A stretch of DNA of 45,388 bases from Deltaproteobacteria bacterium UBA5756 (GCA_002418985.1 DIFE01000098.1:1-45388), one strand, 5' to 3'; shown: positions 27,174-36,099, counted from the stretch's first letter. The notes: generated by a model not told the origin, from the sequence alone. Translations and numbers: made by a program.

Positions 27174-28304
27174 TTATCTTCGCGCATACTGGATTCTGGG
27201 CACCTTGAAGGCAAGAGAGGACAGAACCACAATGATCGACATCAGCAGGAAGAATTCAAGGACGAGCGGTATCAATTCCTGATCTTTGATGAGAGGGTTG
27301 TATTTTATAAGGAATACTCCGTGGAGAAGGAATATTTCGTAAGAGTATCTTCCAAGCAAAAGGAGCAACCTGCTCTGGTATCCGCGCTCTATCGCATAGC
27401 CAAAGAGGCATATAATTCCTGCGTTCGATACCAGGCTGTTGATCTCGGACAGACAGGTAAGCAGGATATTTGGTACCGTCCCGGCCACCATATATCTTAC
27501 AGGTTCATGACTCATTGCGAAGTTGTAGGCTCCAACTCCGAGTACGGCCAGGATCGACATGACGAGAAAGGTCTTTCTGTTTGTTCGATATGCGTGAAGC
27601 CATCTGTCGTAATGCATGGCCAGAACACATCCGGCGGGGAATGAAAGGAACTGGACCCAGTGAAAACGGAATACATAATAATTGAAGATCAGAAGAAGAA
27701 GCGCGATGCCGACCAGATACACCGGCAGGTGTTTGGGGCTTCCGCTTTTATAGCCGACAAATAAAAGAAGATACCATACCAGGATAAAGGTCACGAACCA
27801 GCGGGAATAATCGAGAAAGATAAGCTCCGGTCCGAGGTTGATCCCCAGGAATGTCAACAGGAGGGCTCGGGGGCGCAAAAAGTTCCCCAGAATAAGGTAA
27901 TCGAGTATTACGATAAGAACGGTAGCAATCCAATAGGGGGTCATGACCCTTTTTATCGTTTTGGAGAAATATTGCTGCAGTTTAGGCTTGTTTCGCATAA
28001 CCGACAGCGTCAGTCCAAAGCCGGAAATAATGAGGAACAGTGAAACAGGGCTTCCGGGCAAGACGACATTCGCGTGCGTCTGCGACACGTGGACCCATAA
28101 ATGGCGGAGAACGACAAAGAATATCGCAAAGCCTCTCAGATGATCGGTATGAGAAAAACCCAGGAAATTTCTTTCGTCAGGTTTATCCTTCCTGGTCGTC
28201 GCCGCTATAAGCGCGAAGAACAGGAGTATTATGAAGAGGTTCGTCAAGCCCGGAAAAAGAACATCGAGCTTGTCGATCTGGTAATTTGACAGGTAATTTC
28301 TCAT
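27174..28304 (-). CDS. Membrane acyltransferase (Acyltransferase_3 family)
   Basis: A 376-residue protein with about ten hydrophobic segments. The family hallmark is in the first segment: HTDHLRGFAIFFVVLRHLW, with histidine and arginine positions like the OafA/NodX/ExoZ group. It probably moves an acyl group from a cytoplasmic donor to the lipid-linked or periplasmic sugar. The frame is open 31 codons upstream across the deacetylase stop. The ATG at 28304, just after GTGGAACAG, was chosen, but a nearby GTG at 28322 is also possible. Confidence 0.88.
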   Translation of the reverse strand: MRNYLSNYQIDKLDVLFPGLTNLFIILLFFALIAATTRKDKPDERNFLGFSHTDHLRGFAIFFVVLRHLWVHVSQTHANVVLPGSPVSLFLIISGFGLTLSVMRNKPKLQQYFSKTIKRVMTPYWIATVLIVILDYLILGNFLRPRALLLTFLGINLGPELIFLDYSRWFVTFILVWYLLLFVGYKSGSPKHLPVYLVGIALLLLIFNYYVFRFHWVQFLSFPAGCVLAMHYDRWLHAYRTNRKTFLVMSILAVLGVGAYNFAMSHEPVRYMVAGTVPNILLTCLSEINSLVSNAGIICLFGYAIERGYQSRLLLLLGRYSYEIFLLHGVFLIKYNPLIKDQELIPLVLEFFLLMSIIVVLSSLAFKVPRIQYARR

Positions 28305-28318
28305 CTGTTCCACATCAT

Positions 28319-29236
28319 TCACACCCGGGCGAGACCCAGTGTGATATCGCCTTCGCTGGGCTTGCAGGGTTGCGTGATCGGCAGGTAAGTGCCGCATGAG
28401 ACAAACCCGCTGTCCTGAAATCTGACAAAGAAATGTCTCAGCCTCTCGAGGGTCTTGTCGAGATTGAGATAATGTCTGAAACGGCTGACCGATCCGATCC
28501 CATGGATCTGCCGGGGCTGTTCAGGGTCCACCTCCCACGGGTGACAGTAAAAGACGTAGCGTCCTTCGCTTCGAAGGATACGGGCGACACCGGATTCGAA
28601 GAGATTGGTCGGCCAGAACCTGAAATAACCGCCGCCCGCCCAGGGGATGGTCCGCCCGGCAAGCGTGAGATTGCTCACCGGCAGTTCCATGATGCCGTTG
28701 CCCATAAGGAGATGACCTTCGGATGTCCGCCTTAAGTCCTCTGGCCTACCATGACGCCTGTTAAGCCTGAAACTGTTGTAGCTTGAATCATAGGCGAAGT
28801 TAAGGTCCCCGAGGACCTCTGCCAGTTCCTGTGTCATGGAGAAATTCGGCGCCCGGTAACCCAGGACCGCCTGACCGGTAATGTCTTCCAGCAACACCTT
28901 GCTCATGTGAATGTCACCGCGAAGTGCCGGACCTTGTATATCGCAGCACAACCGGTGAGAATACCCGTGGGAAGCGATCTCATGGCCCAGTCCGGCGATT
29001 TCGCGTATGAGTCCTCTGAAACGTTTCGCCACCCAGCCGAGGACGAAGAAGGTTGCGCACACGTTATACCGATCGAAAAGTTCAAGGAGTCTGTATGTAT
29101 TCATCTCTATTCGCGATTCGCAGGATTCCCAGCTCGTAAGGGGGAAGCAGGGCCGGAGATTTTCGACCTGGAACCAATCCTCCAGATCGACGGTTATAAT
29201 TATCGGCCTCGTCGATGTACCGGATTGTCTATTCAC
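28319..29236 (-). CDS. Polysaccharide deacetylase, XrtA/PEP-CTERM-associated type
   Basis: A 305-residue NodB-type (CE4) deacetylase with the special features of the exosortase-associated subfamily: VDLEDWFQV at 16-24 (catalytic and metal Asp), HGYSH at 90-94 (metal His pair), GYRAPNFS, and the C-terminal DUF3473-like part (YFRFWPTNLF, YCHPWEVDPEQPR). No signal peptide is obvious, so it may act in the cytoplasm on a lipid-linked intermediate. It starts with GTG, preceded by AGGTAG, 5 bp after the sugar transferase gene. It would expose free amines on N-acetyl amino sugars. Confidence 0.93.
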   Translation of the reverse strand: MNRQSGTSTRPIIITVDLEDWFQVENLRPCFPLTSWESCESRIEMNTYRLLELFDRYNVCATFFVLGWVAKRFRGLIREIAGLGHEIASHGYSHRLCCDIQGPALRGDIHMSKVLLEDITGQAVLGYRAPNFSMTQELAEVLGDLNFAYDSSYNSFRLNRRHGRPEDLRRTSEGHLLMGNGIMELPVSNLTLAGRTIPWAGGGYFRFWPTNLFESGVARILRSEGRYVFYCHPWEVDPEQPRQIHGIGSVSRFRHYLNLDKTLERLRHFFVRFQDSGFVSCGTYLPITQPCKPSEGDITLGLARV

Positions 29237-29241
29237 GGGTT

Positions 29242-30765
29242 CTACCTGGCCCCATCTCTTAGAAGAACCACGCCGACGGTACGCAGCAGGATCTTGAGGT
29301 CCAGGAAAAGGGACATGTTCTTTACATAGTAAAGGTCATACTCAAGCTTGTTCCGCGCGTCCTCCACGGAGGCACCGTACCGGTAGTTTATCTGCGCCCA
29401 TCCGGTCAGGCCCGGTTTTACCGTGTGGCGAACGAAATAGTAAGGCAACTGGGCTTCAAGGACGTCGACGAATTCGGGTCTCTCCGGGCGCGGACCCACG
29501 ATGCTCATTTCGCCTCTGAATATGTTCCATATCTGGGGAAGTTCATCGATGTGGGTAAGACGCAGAAACTTCCCCACCCTCGTCACCCTGGGGTCCTTCT
29601 CCTGTGCCCAGCGGGCCCCGCCGCTTTCCGCCTCATAGGTCATGGACCTGAACTTGTAGATCGTGAAGACCTGCCTGTCTTTCCCAACCCTTTGCTGGGT
29701 GTAAAAGACCGGACCCGGCGAATCCATCTTGATGGCGACAATGGCCAGGCCTATTATGGGACTCATAAGGAAGAGGATCAGCCCCGAGGCCAGAAAATCC
29801 AGAACGCGTTTGAGTCTCTGCACGAAATCGGTCCGGAGGAGATAGAAACCCTGGGCAAAAAGAAGCCACTGGTCGCCGATACTGCGGACAGGGATTCTTC
29901 CCGTCAGCGACTCATAGACATCCGCCATATCACGGATATCGATTCCCTTGAAACGGGCGTTGAGTATGCTGCGTATCAATTCCACGGAACGGTTCCGCGG
30001 TATCGCGAGAATGACCGTGTGCGCCCCCACTCTGGCGGCAACCTCCAGAAGCTGGTCGCTCCTTCCCATGACCGTCGGGGATGCCGCCGCGCCCAGCACG
30101 TCGGGATCGTCATCGAGAAACCCCTTGACCTCATAGGGAGACAGCGGGGACTTGAGCAGCCTGTAAATGCTCTTGCCGCAAAACCCGGCGCCAAGGATGA
30201 GGGCGGGCGCCTTCTGGCCGGTCTTCTGGAAGATTATCCCGTAGCTCCAACGCCAGACGTTGAGAAGATACCAGACGAGAATGGCCTCCATTATCATGAT
30301 ACCCCTGCCGTAAGGACCGAAGGGAACTATGTAGAACGCACCGACGGTGAGAAAGGCCCCCAGGGCCACAGCGATGGCACTGCGGAAGGTTGTCTCCCAG
30401 GAACGATAAACGCGCTCGACGTTATATAGATCGAAAATGTAGAAAGCCAGCGGATAGAGGATCAGGGTAAACGCGGGTTCTATGGAATAAAGAGAAATGG
30501 TGTTCCAGTGAAAACCCGTCCTCAGCCCGATGCTGAGGACCACCGCCAGACAGATGAGGACTACATCACCCAGAAGCAGCAGCCACCGGTGCCTTGGAAA
30601 TCCCAGGGGCACTTCCAGGTCTATCCGGGGGGTTTTACCATCTTCTTCCAGGACGATATTTGACGCGTCCGTGCCGTCCGGCAGCTTGATCTCCGGAAGC
30701 GGAACATACCCGGGCAGTGGTGCGTCGTGTCCCCAGTTCGTGTCACGATGGAGGTATTTATGCAT
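29242..30765 (-). CDS. Polyprenyl-phosphate sugar-1-phosphate transferase (EPS initiating enzyme)
   Basis: A 507-residue initiating transferase. Residues about 70-190 contain four or five membrane segments, followed by a Rossmann-like CoA_binding_3 region (PALILGAGFCGKSIYRLL). The C-terminal catalytic domain starts near residue 318 (KRVLDFLASGLILFL) with YKFRSM, THIDELPQIWNIFRGEMS, GPRPERPEFV and VKPGLTGWAQI, the bacterial sugar transferase signature. Closest recognised type is the PEP-CTERM-associated EpsB/TIGR03013 group. It puts the first sugar phosphate onto undecaprenyl phosphate. A GGAAGGGG Shine-Dalgarno precedes the ATG. Confidence 0.95.
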   Translation of the reverse strand: MHKYLHRDTNWGHDAPLPGYVPLPEIKLPDGTDASNIVLEEDGKTPRIDLEVPLGFPRHRWLLLLGDVVLICLAVVLSIGLRTGFHWNTISLYSIEPAFTLILYPLAFYIFDLYNVERVYRSWETTFRSAIAVALGAFLTVGAFYIVPFGPYGRGIMIMEAILVWYLLNVWRWSYGIIFQKTGQKAPALILGAGFCGKSIYRLLKSPLSPYEVKGFLDDDPDVLGAAASPTVMGRSDQLLEVAARVGAHTVILAIPRNRSVELIRSILNARFKGIDIRDMADVYESLTGRIPVRSIGDQWLLFAQGFYLLRTDFVQRLKRVLDFLASGLILFLMSPIIGLAIVAIKMDSPGPVFYTQQRVGKDRQVFTIYKFRSMTYEAESGGARWAQEKDPRVTRVGKFLRLTHIDELPQIWNIFRGEMSIVGPRPERPEFVDVLEAQLPYYFVRHTVKPGLTGWAQINYRYGASVEDARNKLEYDLYYVKNMSLFLDLKILLRTVGVVLLRDGAR

Positions 30766-30786
30766 GCTTTTCCCCTTCCTGTCCCC

Positions 30787-31524
30787 CTACAGACGGTTGT
30801 AGATGAACTGTGGAATGTAAAGCCGGCGCTTGTTAAAAACGACTCCAAGAACTTTGCCGCCGCTCTTGATGATCGTCTCCTTCATACTCAGGGCCACCTG
30901 CCAGCGCGTCTTCTCCGCCTCAACCACGATCACGACCCCGTCCACCAGGGATGCTATCGAAGGTCCGTTTGAGAATACCGCCTGGGGAAGATCGATGACG
31001 ACGAGTTCAAACCTCTCCCTCAAAGAATCCCAGAACCTCCTGGCATTCTCCAGGCATACCGCCTGCCCCTCGGAGGGAACGGTATAACGGAAAAGCGGCA
31101 ATACGCTGAAGCTCCTGCCATTGACGGGACACAGGGCCCTGTCGATACTCGAACCTGTTGCCAGGATTTCCTCCAGTTTCAAAGCGGGATCCGTCTCCGG
31201 ATAGTCAAACCCATCGCGGTTCCCGTCACAATCGACAAGAAGCACATCTTTCCCCATTTGCAGCGAGACTGTTTTTGCCAGCTCCCGGGCTATGGTCGAC
31301 GTCCCTTCCCGTGAACGGGGGCCGACGAAGAGAACGCGACGGCGAAGGGTATCCGGAAGAGCCGCGGTGATTGTCTGGTAGAGTCTGCTCATTTCGACTT
31401 CCATCCCGACTTCATTGCCATTGGTCCTGCCGTTTCGCGGAATGGACACGGGGGTAGAGGGCATCACCTCGTGCGGCATATCCCCCATTTTATGATTTTC
31501 CAGTGCGTCATAAATCCTGCTCAT
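30787..31524 (-). CDS. CpsD/BY-kinase-like ATPase with an altered Walker A
   Basis: A 245-residue cytosolic partner of the chain-length protein. Recognised parts are the N-terminal MSRIYDALE (shared with these autokinases), Walker A' VLLVDCD at 94-100, Walker B ELVVIDLP near 173-180, and the C-terminal NKRRLYIPQFIYNRL with two tyrosines. The Walker A reads GPRSREGTST near 68-77: the lysine of GxGK(S/T) is replaced by threonine (T75), so ATP binding or kinase activity may be weak or absent. It may be a regulatory pseudo-kinase, or a variant subfamily with a different nucleotide loop. A strong AAAGGAGG Shine-Dalgarno is present. Confidence 0.88.
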   Translation of the reverse strand: MSRIYDALENHKMGDMPHEVMPSTPVSIPRNGRTNGNEVGMEVEMSRLYQTITAALPDTLRRRVLFVGPRSREGTSTIARELAKTVSLQMGKDVLLVDCDGNRDGFDYPETDPALKLEEILATGSSIDRALCPVNGRSFSVLPLFRYTVPSEGQAVCLENARRFWDSLRERFELVVIDLPQAVFSNGPSIASLVDGVVIVVEAEKTRWQVALSMKETIIKSGGKVLGVVFNKRRLYIPQFIYNRL

Positions 31525-31594
31525 TTTTTGCCTCCTTTACGGAATGGATACCGGAATATCACGATCCCATTCATCTTTACGGCGGAAAGCTATA

Positions 31595-32848
31595 TCACTG
31601 GCTGGTAGACCCGCCCTCCCCGGACAATACCGGGAATGTAATGGTGCTGCCCACGTGGATAACATTCGGGTTGACGACGTGAGGATTATTCTCCTTTATG
31701 ATCTGGACGATGTGGCTGTCCGCCTTTCCATAAACCTCCCGCGAAAGTTTGTAAAGGCTGTCTCCATACGATACGGACTTCTTGACCACCGCGCCCTTCT
31801 TTTCCACCACCGATGCGGGCACGGCGGCGACAGCATCCCCGGGGCTTACCGGGTCCTTCTCCACGGGCAGCAGCACCGCCCTCATCACCACCTTGTCGGT
31901 CGTTCTCTCCTCGGTTGCGGTCAGGGCCCGTATCTTGCCGAGCACGGTCTCGTGGTGCGGCAGGAGCCATGCCATGGCAATGAACAACACCGTCAGTGCA
32001 GACAGGGCGGGAAACCACCACCGCCCCCCCGACGGCCACTTCAGACCGTCGAAATCACGGATGATCTCTTTCACGATTGCGCGGGTAACGGGCTGTTTGC
32101 GGTATCCGTATCCCGTAATAAGCGCATTGTCGCATAACACGTTTATCACCCTCGGGATGCCCCGGGCCTTTTTGATGACTGCCTTCATCGCCGACCTTGT
32201 AAAGACCGACGATGCATCGGCCCCGGCCTTCTGCAGCCTGTACCTGATATACTCGGCGCTCTCATCCTCCGTAAGGGGCAGGATCGTTGACCTGATCGCA
32301 AGACGCTGCCGGAGCTGTCTCAACCTGTGCTGTTTCAGTTCCTCCTCGAACTCCGGCTGGCCTATGAGAACTATCTGAACCAACTTGTCCTTCGATGTCT
32401 CCAGGTTCGAAAGCATGCGCAGGTTTTCCAGTGTATCGAGGGGCATGTTCTGCGCCTCGTCGATGACGAGGACCATGGTATTGCCCTTCCTGTATTCTTC
32501 GATCAGCACCTCGTAGAGCCGATTCGTCATCTCTACGACATCGTTTGTTTCCACCGGCAGTTCCAGCTCCTGGTAGATCGTCCTTAAGAGTCCCTCGAAT
32601 GTCAGCTTGGCATTGAACACGTAGATTATCTTGAGGCGCTCCCTGTCGGCACGTTCGAGATAGGACCGCAAAATAGTGGTTTTTCCCACACCGACGGCAC
32701 CTACAATTGCCACAAATCCCTTCCTCTTTTCGATTCCGTATATGATGGCCGCCAGTGCTTCCTTGTGACTGGGGCTCAGGTAGAGGAACTCGGGATCGGG
32801 AGTGATATGAAAGGGCTGTTTGCGAAGATTATAAAAATTGAGATACAT
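31595..32848 (-). CDS. AAA ATPase of the XrtA/ExeA-like type with C-terminal LysM-like domain
   Basis: A 417-residue membrane-anchored ATPase. Residues about 1-270 are the ExeA-like AAA_22 domain characteristic of PEP-CTERM-associated EPS loci: Walker A GAVGVGKTT at 50-58, Walker B VLVIDEAQ at 126-133 and an arginine-rich RLRQLRQRL near 175-183. One membrane segment lies at about 277-297 (WWFPALSALTVLFIAMAWLL). The tail has a LysM-like domain at about 355-406 (SVSYGDSLYKLSREVYGK to VIHVGSTITFP). This places an ATPase in the cytoplasm and a glycan-binding module in the periplasm, so it could couple export energy or signalling to peptidoglycan or EPS. Confidence 0.9.
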   Translation of the reverse strand: MYLNFYNLRKQPFHITPDPEFLYLSPSHKEALAAIIYGIEKRKGFVAIVGAVGVGKTTILRSYLERADRERLKIIYVFNAKLTFEGLLRTIYQELELPVETNDVVEMTNRLYEVLIEEYRKGNTMVLVIDEAQNMPLDTLENLRMLSNLETSKDKLVQIVLIGQPEFEEELKQHRLRQLRQRLAIRSTILPLTEDESAEYIRYRLQKAGADASSVFTRSAMKAVIKKARGIPRVINVLCDNALITGYGYRKQPVTRAIVKEIIRDFDGLKWPSGGRWWFPALSALTVLFIAMAWLLPHHETVLGKIRALTATEERTTDKVVMRAVLLPVEKDPVSPGDAVAAVPASVVEKKGAVVKKSVSYGDSLYKLSREVYGKADSHIVQIIKENNPHVVNPNVIHVGSTITFPVLSGEGGSTSQ

Positions 32849-32893
32849 GGCTCACCATCCCATCATGATTTTCGTTCTCGGCCTCTCTCAAGG

Positions 32894-34276
32894 TCATTTC
32901 TTCATGACCGACACCAGAACAGGTACACCGAGGGTCCTCTCGGCGGAGACCGGCGTCGGCATACCCGGCGTCATGAGTTCGAGGATTATCGCAAGGGCTA
33001 TGCCCGCCGCAAGACCGCCGAAGAGACCCCCGCCCGCAAGCTGGGCCCTGGTGAACTTCTGCTTCTTGGGAAAAGCGGGGACGGTGGCTTTCTGGACAAC
33101 ACTCACAGCCACCATCTTCTGCCGGTCCATATCGTCCATGATCAGAGATTCTTCCAGTTTCCGCGAGTAGATCTGGTGGTTCTGCTCGAGTTGCGCGGCT
33201 TCACGTTTCAGGGCCTGCAGCTGCCGGCCATGCCCGTCAAGGGCGTTGAGTTCCCCCTCGACCTGTCTCATCTGGACCCTAACGCTGCCCGCCCTGGCTC
33301 GCGCCATGGTCAGAAGGCCTTCGGTCTTGCCGACCTCGATCATCCGTAAGTCTTCATTGTTTTTGCTTACAGAGTCCCTGAGCGCCTTGAGTTCCTGCTG
33401 AACGCCCCGGACCGTACGTGAGTCTTCCGTGTACCTCTCCAGGAGTCCCTGTTCCTTCTGCTGCAGTGAGACAAGCTGGTTGCGTATCTCGGCCGGGGGT
33501 TCGACCGTCCATTTCGGGCTGCGCACGAAGGCCAGCTTCTGTTCGAGTTCGGTGATCTCGTTCTGGGCCGCCTTCAATTTGGTATCGAGGGCCCCGAGCT
33601 GGGCTATCAGGTTGCTCTTCTGTTCTTCAAATGAAAAGACCCTGTTCTTCTGCTTGAAGGCGGAGAGATTGCCTTCCGATTCACTGAGTCTCTCCTGGAA
33701 TGTCTTCTCCTGGCGCTCCAGGAAGGCGGTGGTTTTGCCGCCGAAAACGTCGAGGTGCTTGTCCTTGAAGTTATCCACCAGCGTATTCACCACCTTTGCC
33801 GCCGTGGAAGGATCACGATGGCTGAAGGCGACCTGTATGAGCCCTGAAGCGGGAATGTTCGTGACATTGAGACTTTCTTCGAATGCCGCGATGGCCATCT
33901 GGTTCGGCTCAGACCGCTTCGCGGGTTTTTTCGCCTGTGCGGGGTAAAGGTTCTGGATTCCCACCGCGTCTATCACCCGGGCTATAAGGTCCCTGCTCGT
34001 CAGTATGCTTATTTCGCTCTTCATGATCGTCTCAGGCTGAATGGAGAGGCCGGAGCTCGGATTCGTCCCCTCGGATGTCCGCATAAACTCCCTTCCCAGC
34101 TTTACGAGAAGAATACTCTTCGCTTCGTAGACACGGGGGGCAAAAAGGGTATAGAGAAGGATCCCGCCGAAGACAACTGCAAAGACGGTCAGGATCATGT
34201 ACTTACGTTTGAAAATTACGGAGAGAATATCCCGCATATTGGTAAAATCAATGGGTTGATGCCGTTTGTCCGTCAT
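32894..34276 (-). CDS. Wzz/GNVR chain-length determinant (polysaccharide co-polymerase)
   Basis: A 460-residue inner-membrane protein. The N-terminal Wzz domain has a membrane segment near residues 30-50 (ILTVFAVVFGGILLYTLFAP). The middle is a long heptad-rich coiled coil (about 180-390). The C-terminal segment GGGLFGGLAAGIALAIILEL is the second membrane helix. It lacks the cytoplasmic kinase domain of Wzc; that part is the separate CpsD-like gene two genes downstream. Such proteins set polymer length and link the Wzy polymerase to the outer-membrane Wza channel. A very good Shine-Dalgarno (GGGAGGTGA) precedes the ATG. Confidence 0.93.
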   Translation of the reverse strand: MTDKRHQPIDFTNMRDILSVIFKRKYMILTVFAVVFGGILLYTLFAPRVYEAKSILLVKLGREFMRTSEGTNPSSGLSIQPETIMKSEISILTSRDLIARVIDAVGIQNLYPAQAKKPAKRSEPNQMAIAAFEESLNVTNIPASGLIQVAFSHRDPSTAAKVVNTLVDNFKDKHLDVFGGKTTAFLERQEKTFQERLSESEGNLSAFKQKNRVFSFEEQKSNLIAQLGALDTKLKAAQNEITELEQKLAFVRSPKWTVEPPAEIRNQLVSLQQKEQGLLERYTEDSRTVRGVQQELKALRDSVSKNNEDLRMIEVGKTEGLLTMARARAGSVRVQMRQVEGELNALDGHGRQLQALKREAAQLEQNHQIYSRKLEESLIMDDMDRQKMVAVSVVQKATVPAFPKKQKFTRAQLAGGGLFGGLAAGIALAIILELMTPGMPTPVSAERTLGVPVLVSVMKK

Positions 34277-34299
34277 GGTTTGTCACCTCCCTTCGTCTG

Positions 34300-35085
34300 T
34301 CACGGTGCCACGACTATATTGGCGCCCGTGTCAGGATAGACATTGGTAAAGCCGCCAAGGGAATACCTGTAAGGATTGGCGAAGGTCTGGAATCCCGGAA
34401 AACCTCCGGGGACAACCCTGTTGATGTATTCGTCCACGAATTTGTTCACCCTGGCTATGTTCGACTTCGGCACGTAAACGATATCGTAAGGCATGAGATA
34501 GATATCCTGGCTCAGGTCCGTTCCGTTTATGACGTTGGAAAGATTCAGGTTCGCGGCCATGGGCTTGCCTTCAAAATCCTTGCGGATCACGATTACGTTG
34601 CTTATCCTTGCCGACTCGCGAAGCCCGCGGGCCTGTGCTATCGCCCTCATGACCGTTGTGGGGCCTTTCAGCTCGACCACGCCGGGAAGAAGTACCTCGC
34701 CGTCAACGAATATTTTCTGGTCGGAAAATCCGCGGACAATGATCGTAATCTCCGGCTTTTTCAGTTCCGATGCGTATTTCTGCGTCAACTGATCTCTCAG
34801 TTGGCCGGGCGTCAGACCGGCGGCCTTCACTTCCGGAGCCAGCTGCAGAGACAGGCGTCCGTCGGGCCTTACCGGAACTCCGATCTCGTTGAACTCGGGG
34901 TTGTTCATGAACTTGATATCGAGGGTATCTCCCGCCGCAATAACGTATTCCTTCTGTGGATAGGCGCGCGACTGCTGGTCCATCTGGCTGATAGAAGCCG
35001 GGTTGATGACGGAATTCGGAGCGCACGCGGCCAAAAGTGCAATCGCGGCAATGAGACCTGCCAATAACGCCGTCCTTGTTTTCAT
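34300..35085 (-). CDS. Wza-like outer-membrane polysaccharide export lipoprotein
   Basis: A 261-residue lipoprotein. A signal peptide ends in the lipobox LLAAC with C21. The poly_export domain follows (EYVIAAGDTLDIKF, then GRLSLQLAPEVKAAGLTPG), and then SLBB-like segments (KIFVDGEVLLPGVVELKG). It is shorter than classical Wza but of usual length for the XrtA-locus exporters. It forms the outer-membrane exit for EPS with the Wzz protein 23 bp downstream. Its ATG overlaps the stop of the small secreted protein upstream (ATGA), and the Shine-Dalgarno AAGGAGGTG lies inside that gene's last codons. Confidence 0.94.
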   Translation of the reverse strand: MKTRTALLAGLIAAIALLAACAPNSVINPASISQMDQQSRAYPQKEYVIAAGDTLDIKFMNNPEFNEIGVPVRPDGRLSLQLAPEVKAAGLTPGQLRDQLTQKYASELKKPEITIIVRGFSDQKIFVDGEVLLPGVVELKGPTTVMRAIAQARGLRESARISNVIVIRKDFEGKPMAANLNLSNVINGTDLSQDIYLMPYDIVYVPKSNIARVNKFVDEYINRVVPGGFPGFQTFANPYRYSLGGFTNVYPDTGANIVVAP

Positions 35086-35354
35086 TTCCCCACCTCCTTA
35101 TTTTGCTTCACTCCCCGCCTGGTAGTTCCCGGAAGTGTCGTGTCCGAAGCGTCTATACTGTCTCCCACCTTGTAGATGTCGGCTCTGCCTCTCAGATCGA
35201 TGTATCGCGCCGGCATGCCGTTGCAGCTCACCAATGCCCTGTTACCCTCTTTTTCCAAGATGATGCAGCGGGAGGCCTGGCCGAACCCGCAAGCGGGCGC
35301 AACCAGAAAGATTCCCAGGATTACGGATATCAGGGCGATGCAATGTGCTCTCAT
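35082..35354 (-). CDS. Small secreted protein, translationally coupled to the exporter
   Basis: A 90-residue protein with a signal peptide (IALISVILGIFLVAPACGFG, cleavage probably after FGQA). The mature part is a short beta-rich domain with two cysteines, C30 and C44 (CIILEKEGNRALVSCNG), then RYIDLRGRADIYKVGDSID and a polar basic tail. The family was not recognised. The coding is supported by an excellent Shine-Dalgarno (CAGGAGGCAAAAATG) and the ATGA overlap with the exporter lipoprotein. It probably opens the EPS operon and may be a periplasmic partner of the Wza-like channel; a role beyond context cannot be given. Confidence 0.8.
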   Translation of the reverse strand: MRAHCIALISVILGIFLVAPACGFGQASRCIILEKEGNRALVSCNGMPARYIDLRGRADIYKVGDSIDASDTTLPGTTRRGVKQNKEVGK

Positions 35355-35397
35355 TTTTGCCTCCTGAAAGAAGCCGTTGTTTCCGGACAGGCTACCG

Positions 35398-35425
35398 CCA
35401 TTCGACCTTGCGGCCGCCCTGTCAA
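35398..35425 (-). promoter_or_regulatory. Possible sigma-70 -35 element ahead of the EPS operon
   Basis: On the minus strand a perfect TTGACA (35425-35420) lies about 65 bases before the first EPS gene. The hexamer at the right distance (AATGGC for a 17-bp spacer) is a poor -10, so this is only half a promoter by sequence. The 35355-35574 gap otherwise holds no recognised feature. Confidence 0.2.
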
Positions 35426-35574
35426 TTTATTCCCTTGCGGGACTCTGGTATGATGTATCAATACTTTGTCCACCGGCAGTACCGGAAAAAGGGCTTCCAC
35501 CCGACCCCGTGCCGCCTTTCGCCGCCCCGTCATCGATCCCGACGAGGCAAACGTTTGCGCGACTTTATTCCGCG

Positions 35575-36045
35575 CTACTTTTCATACGCACCAAGACTCC
35601 GTGTTCCGTTGCCCGGTTCGTTATTAGCCCTGCCGAAGGCACCGGTCATTTTCCTGATCACCGATACCAGTTCGCGGAAATCGGCATCCTTGTACGTTAT
35701 GAATCGTGGTCTCAAACCGTGTCCGAGGGCCACGATTTCTTTTTTCCTGCTCGGGAGGATGAGCACGATCTGAACGTTGCAGAAGAAGTACCTCATGGAA
35801 AGGATGTCCATAAGATCTTCCTTGTCCGCTGCGAACAGTATCGCTATCATCCTGCCTTCGTTGGGAAGGCATAACCGCTGTTTCAAACTGGCAAGGCTTC
35901 TGAAAAGTTCGATACGTTCATCGAACAGGAGGGGCTCCAGTACATTCCGGAGTTTCCTGGGAATGTCTTCGTGGTTCTTTGCGTAAAAAATCGTGTCGTG
36001 TCGCCTTTCCGTTTTCGATCGCACCTGCGGGTTTCCCTCGTTCAC
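35575..36045 (-). CDS. Unrecognised receiver-like (flavodoxin-fold-like) protein
   Basis: About 156 residues. The open frame reaches a TTG at 36063, but the GTG at 36045 has AAAGGA upstream and is preferred. The sequence looks alpha/beta: MIAILFAADKEDLMDIL, then VQIVLILPSRKKEIVALGHG, then RFITYKDADFRELVSVIRKM, an order that resembles the later strands of a response-regulator receiver (the ITYKDADFRELVSVIRKM end resembles its final helix). No phospho-acceptor Asp motif is evident. It is not a recognised family. Location between the sigma-54 regulator and the EPS operon suggests a regulatory role. Confidence 0.7.
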   Translation of the reverse strand: MNEGNPQVRSKTERRHDTIFYAKNHEDIPRKLRNVLEPLLFDERIELFRSLASLKQRLCLPNEGRMIAILFAADKEDLMDILSMRYFFCNVQIVLILPSRKKEIVALGHGLRPRFITYKDADFRELVSVIRKMTGAFGRANNEPGNGTRSLGAYEK

Positions 36046-36099
36046 TTTTCGTGATCCTTTCAATCTCTAACGCTTGCAGATCAATGACGGGGATTGTAT

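Noticed and set aside
35398..35425. Complete sigma-70 promoter for the EPS operon
   Set aside because: TTGACA is perfect but no acceptable -10 lies 16-18 bp downstream, so only a low-confidence half site is listed.
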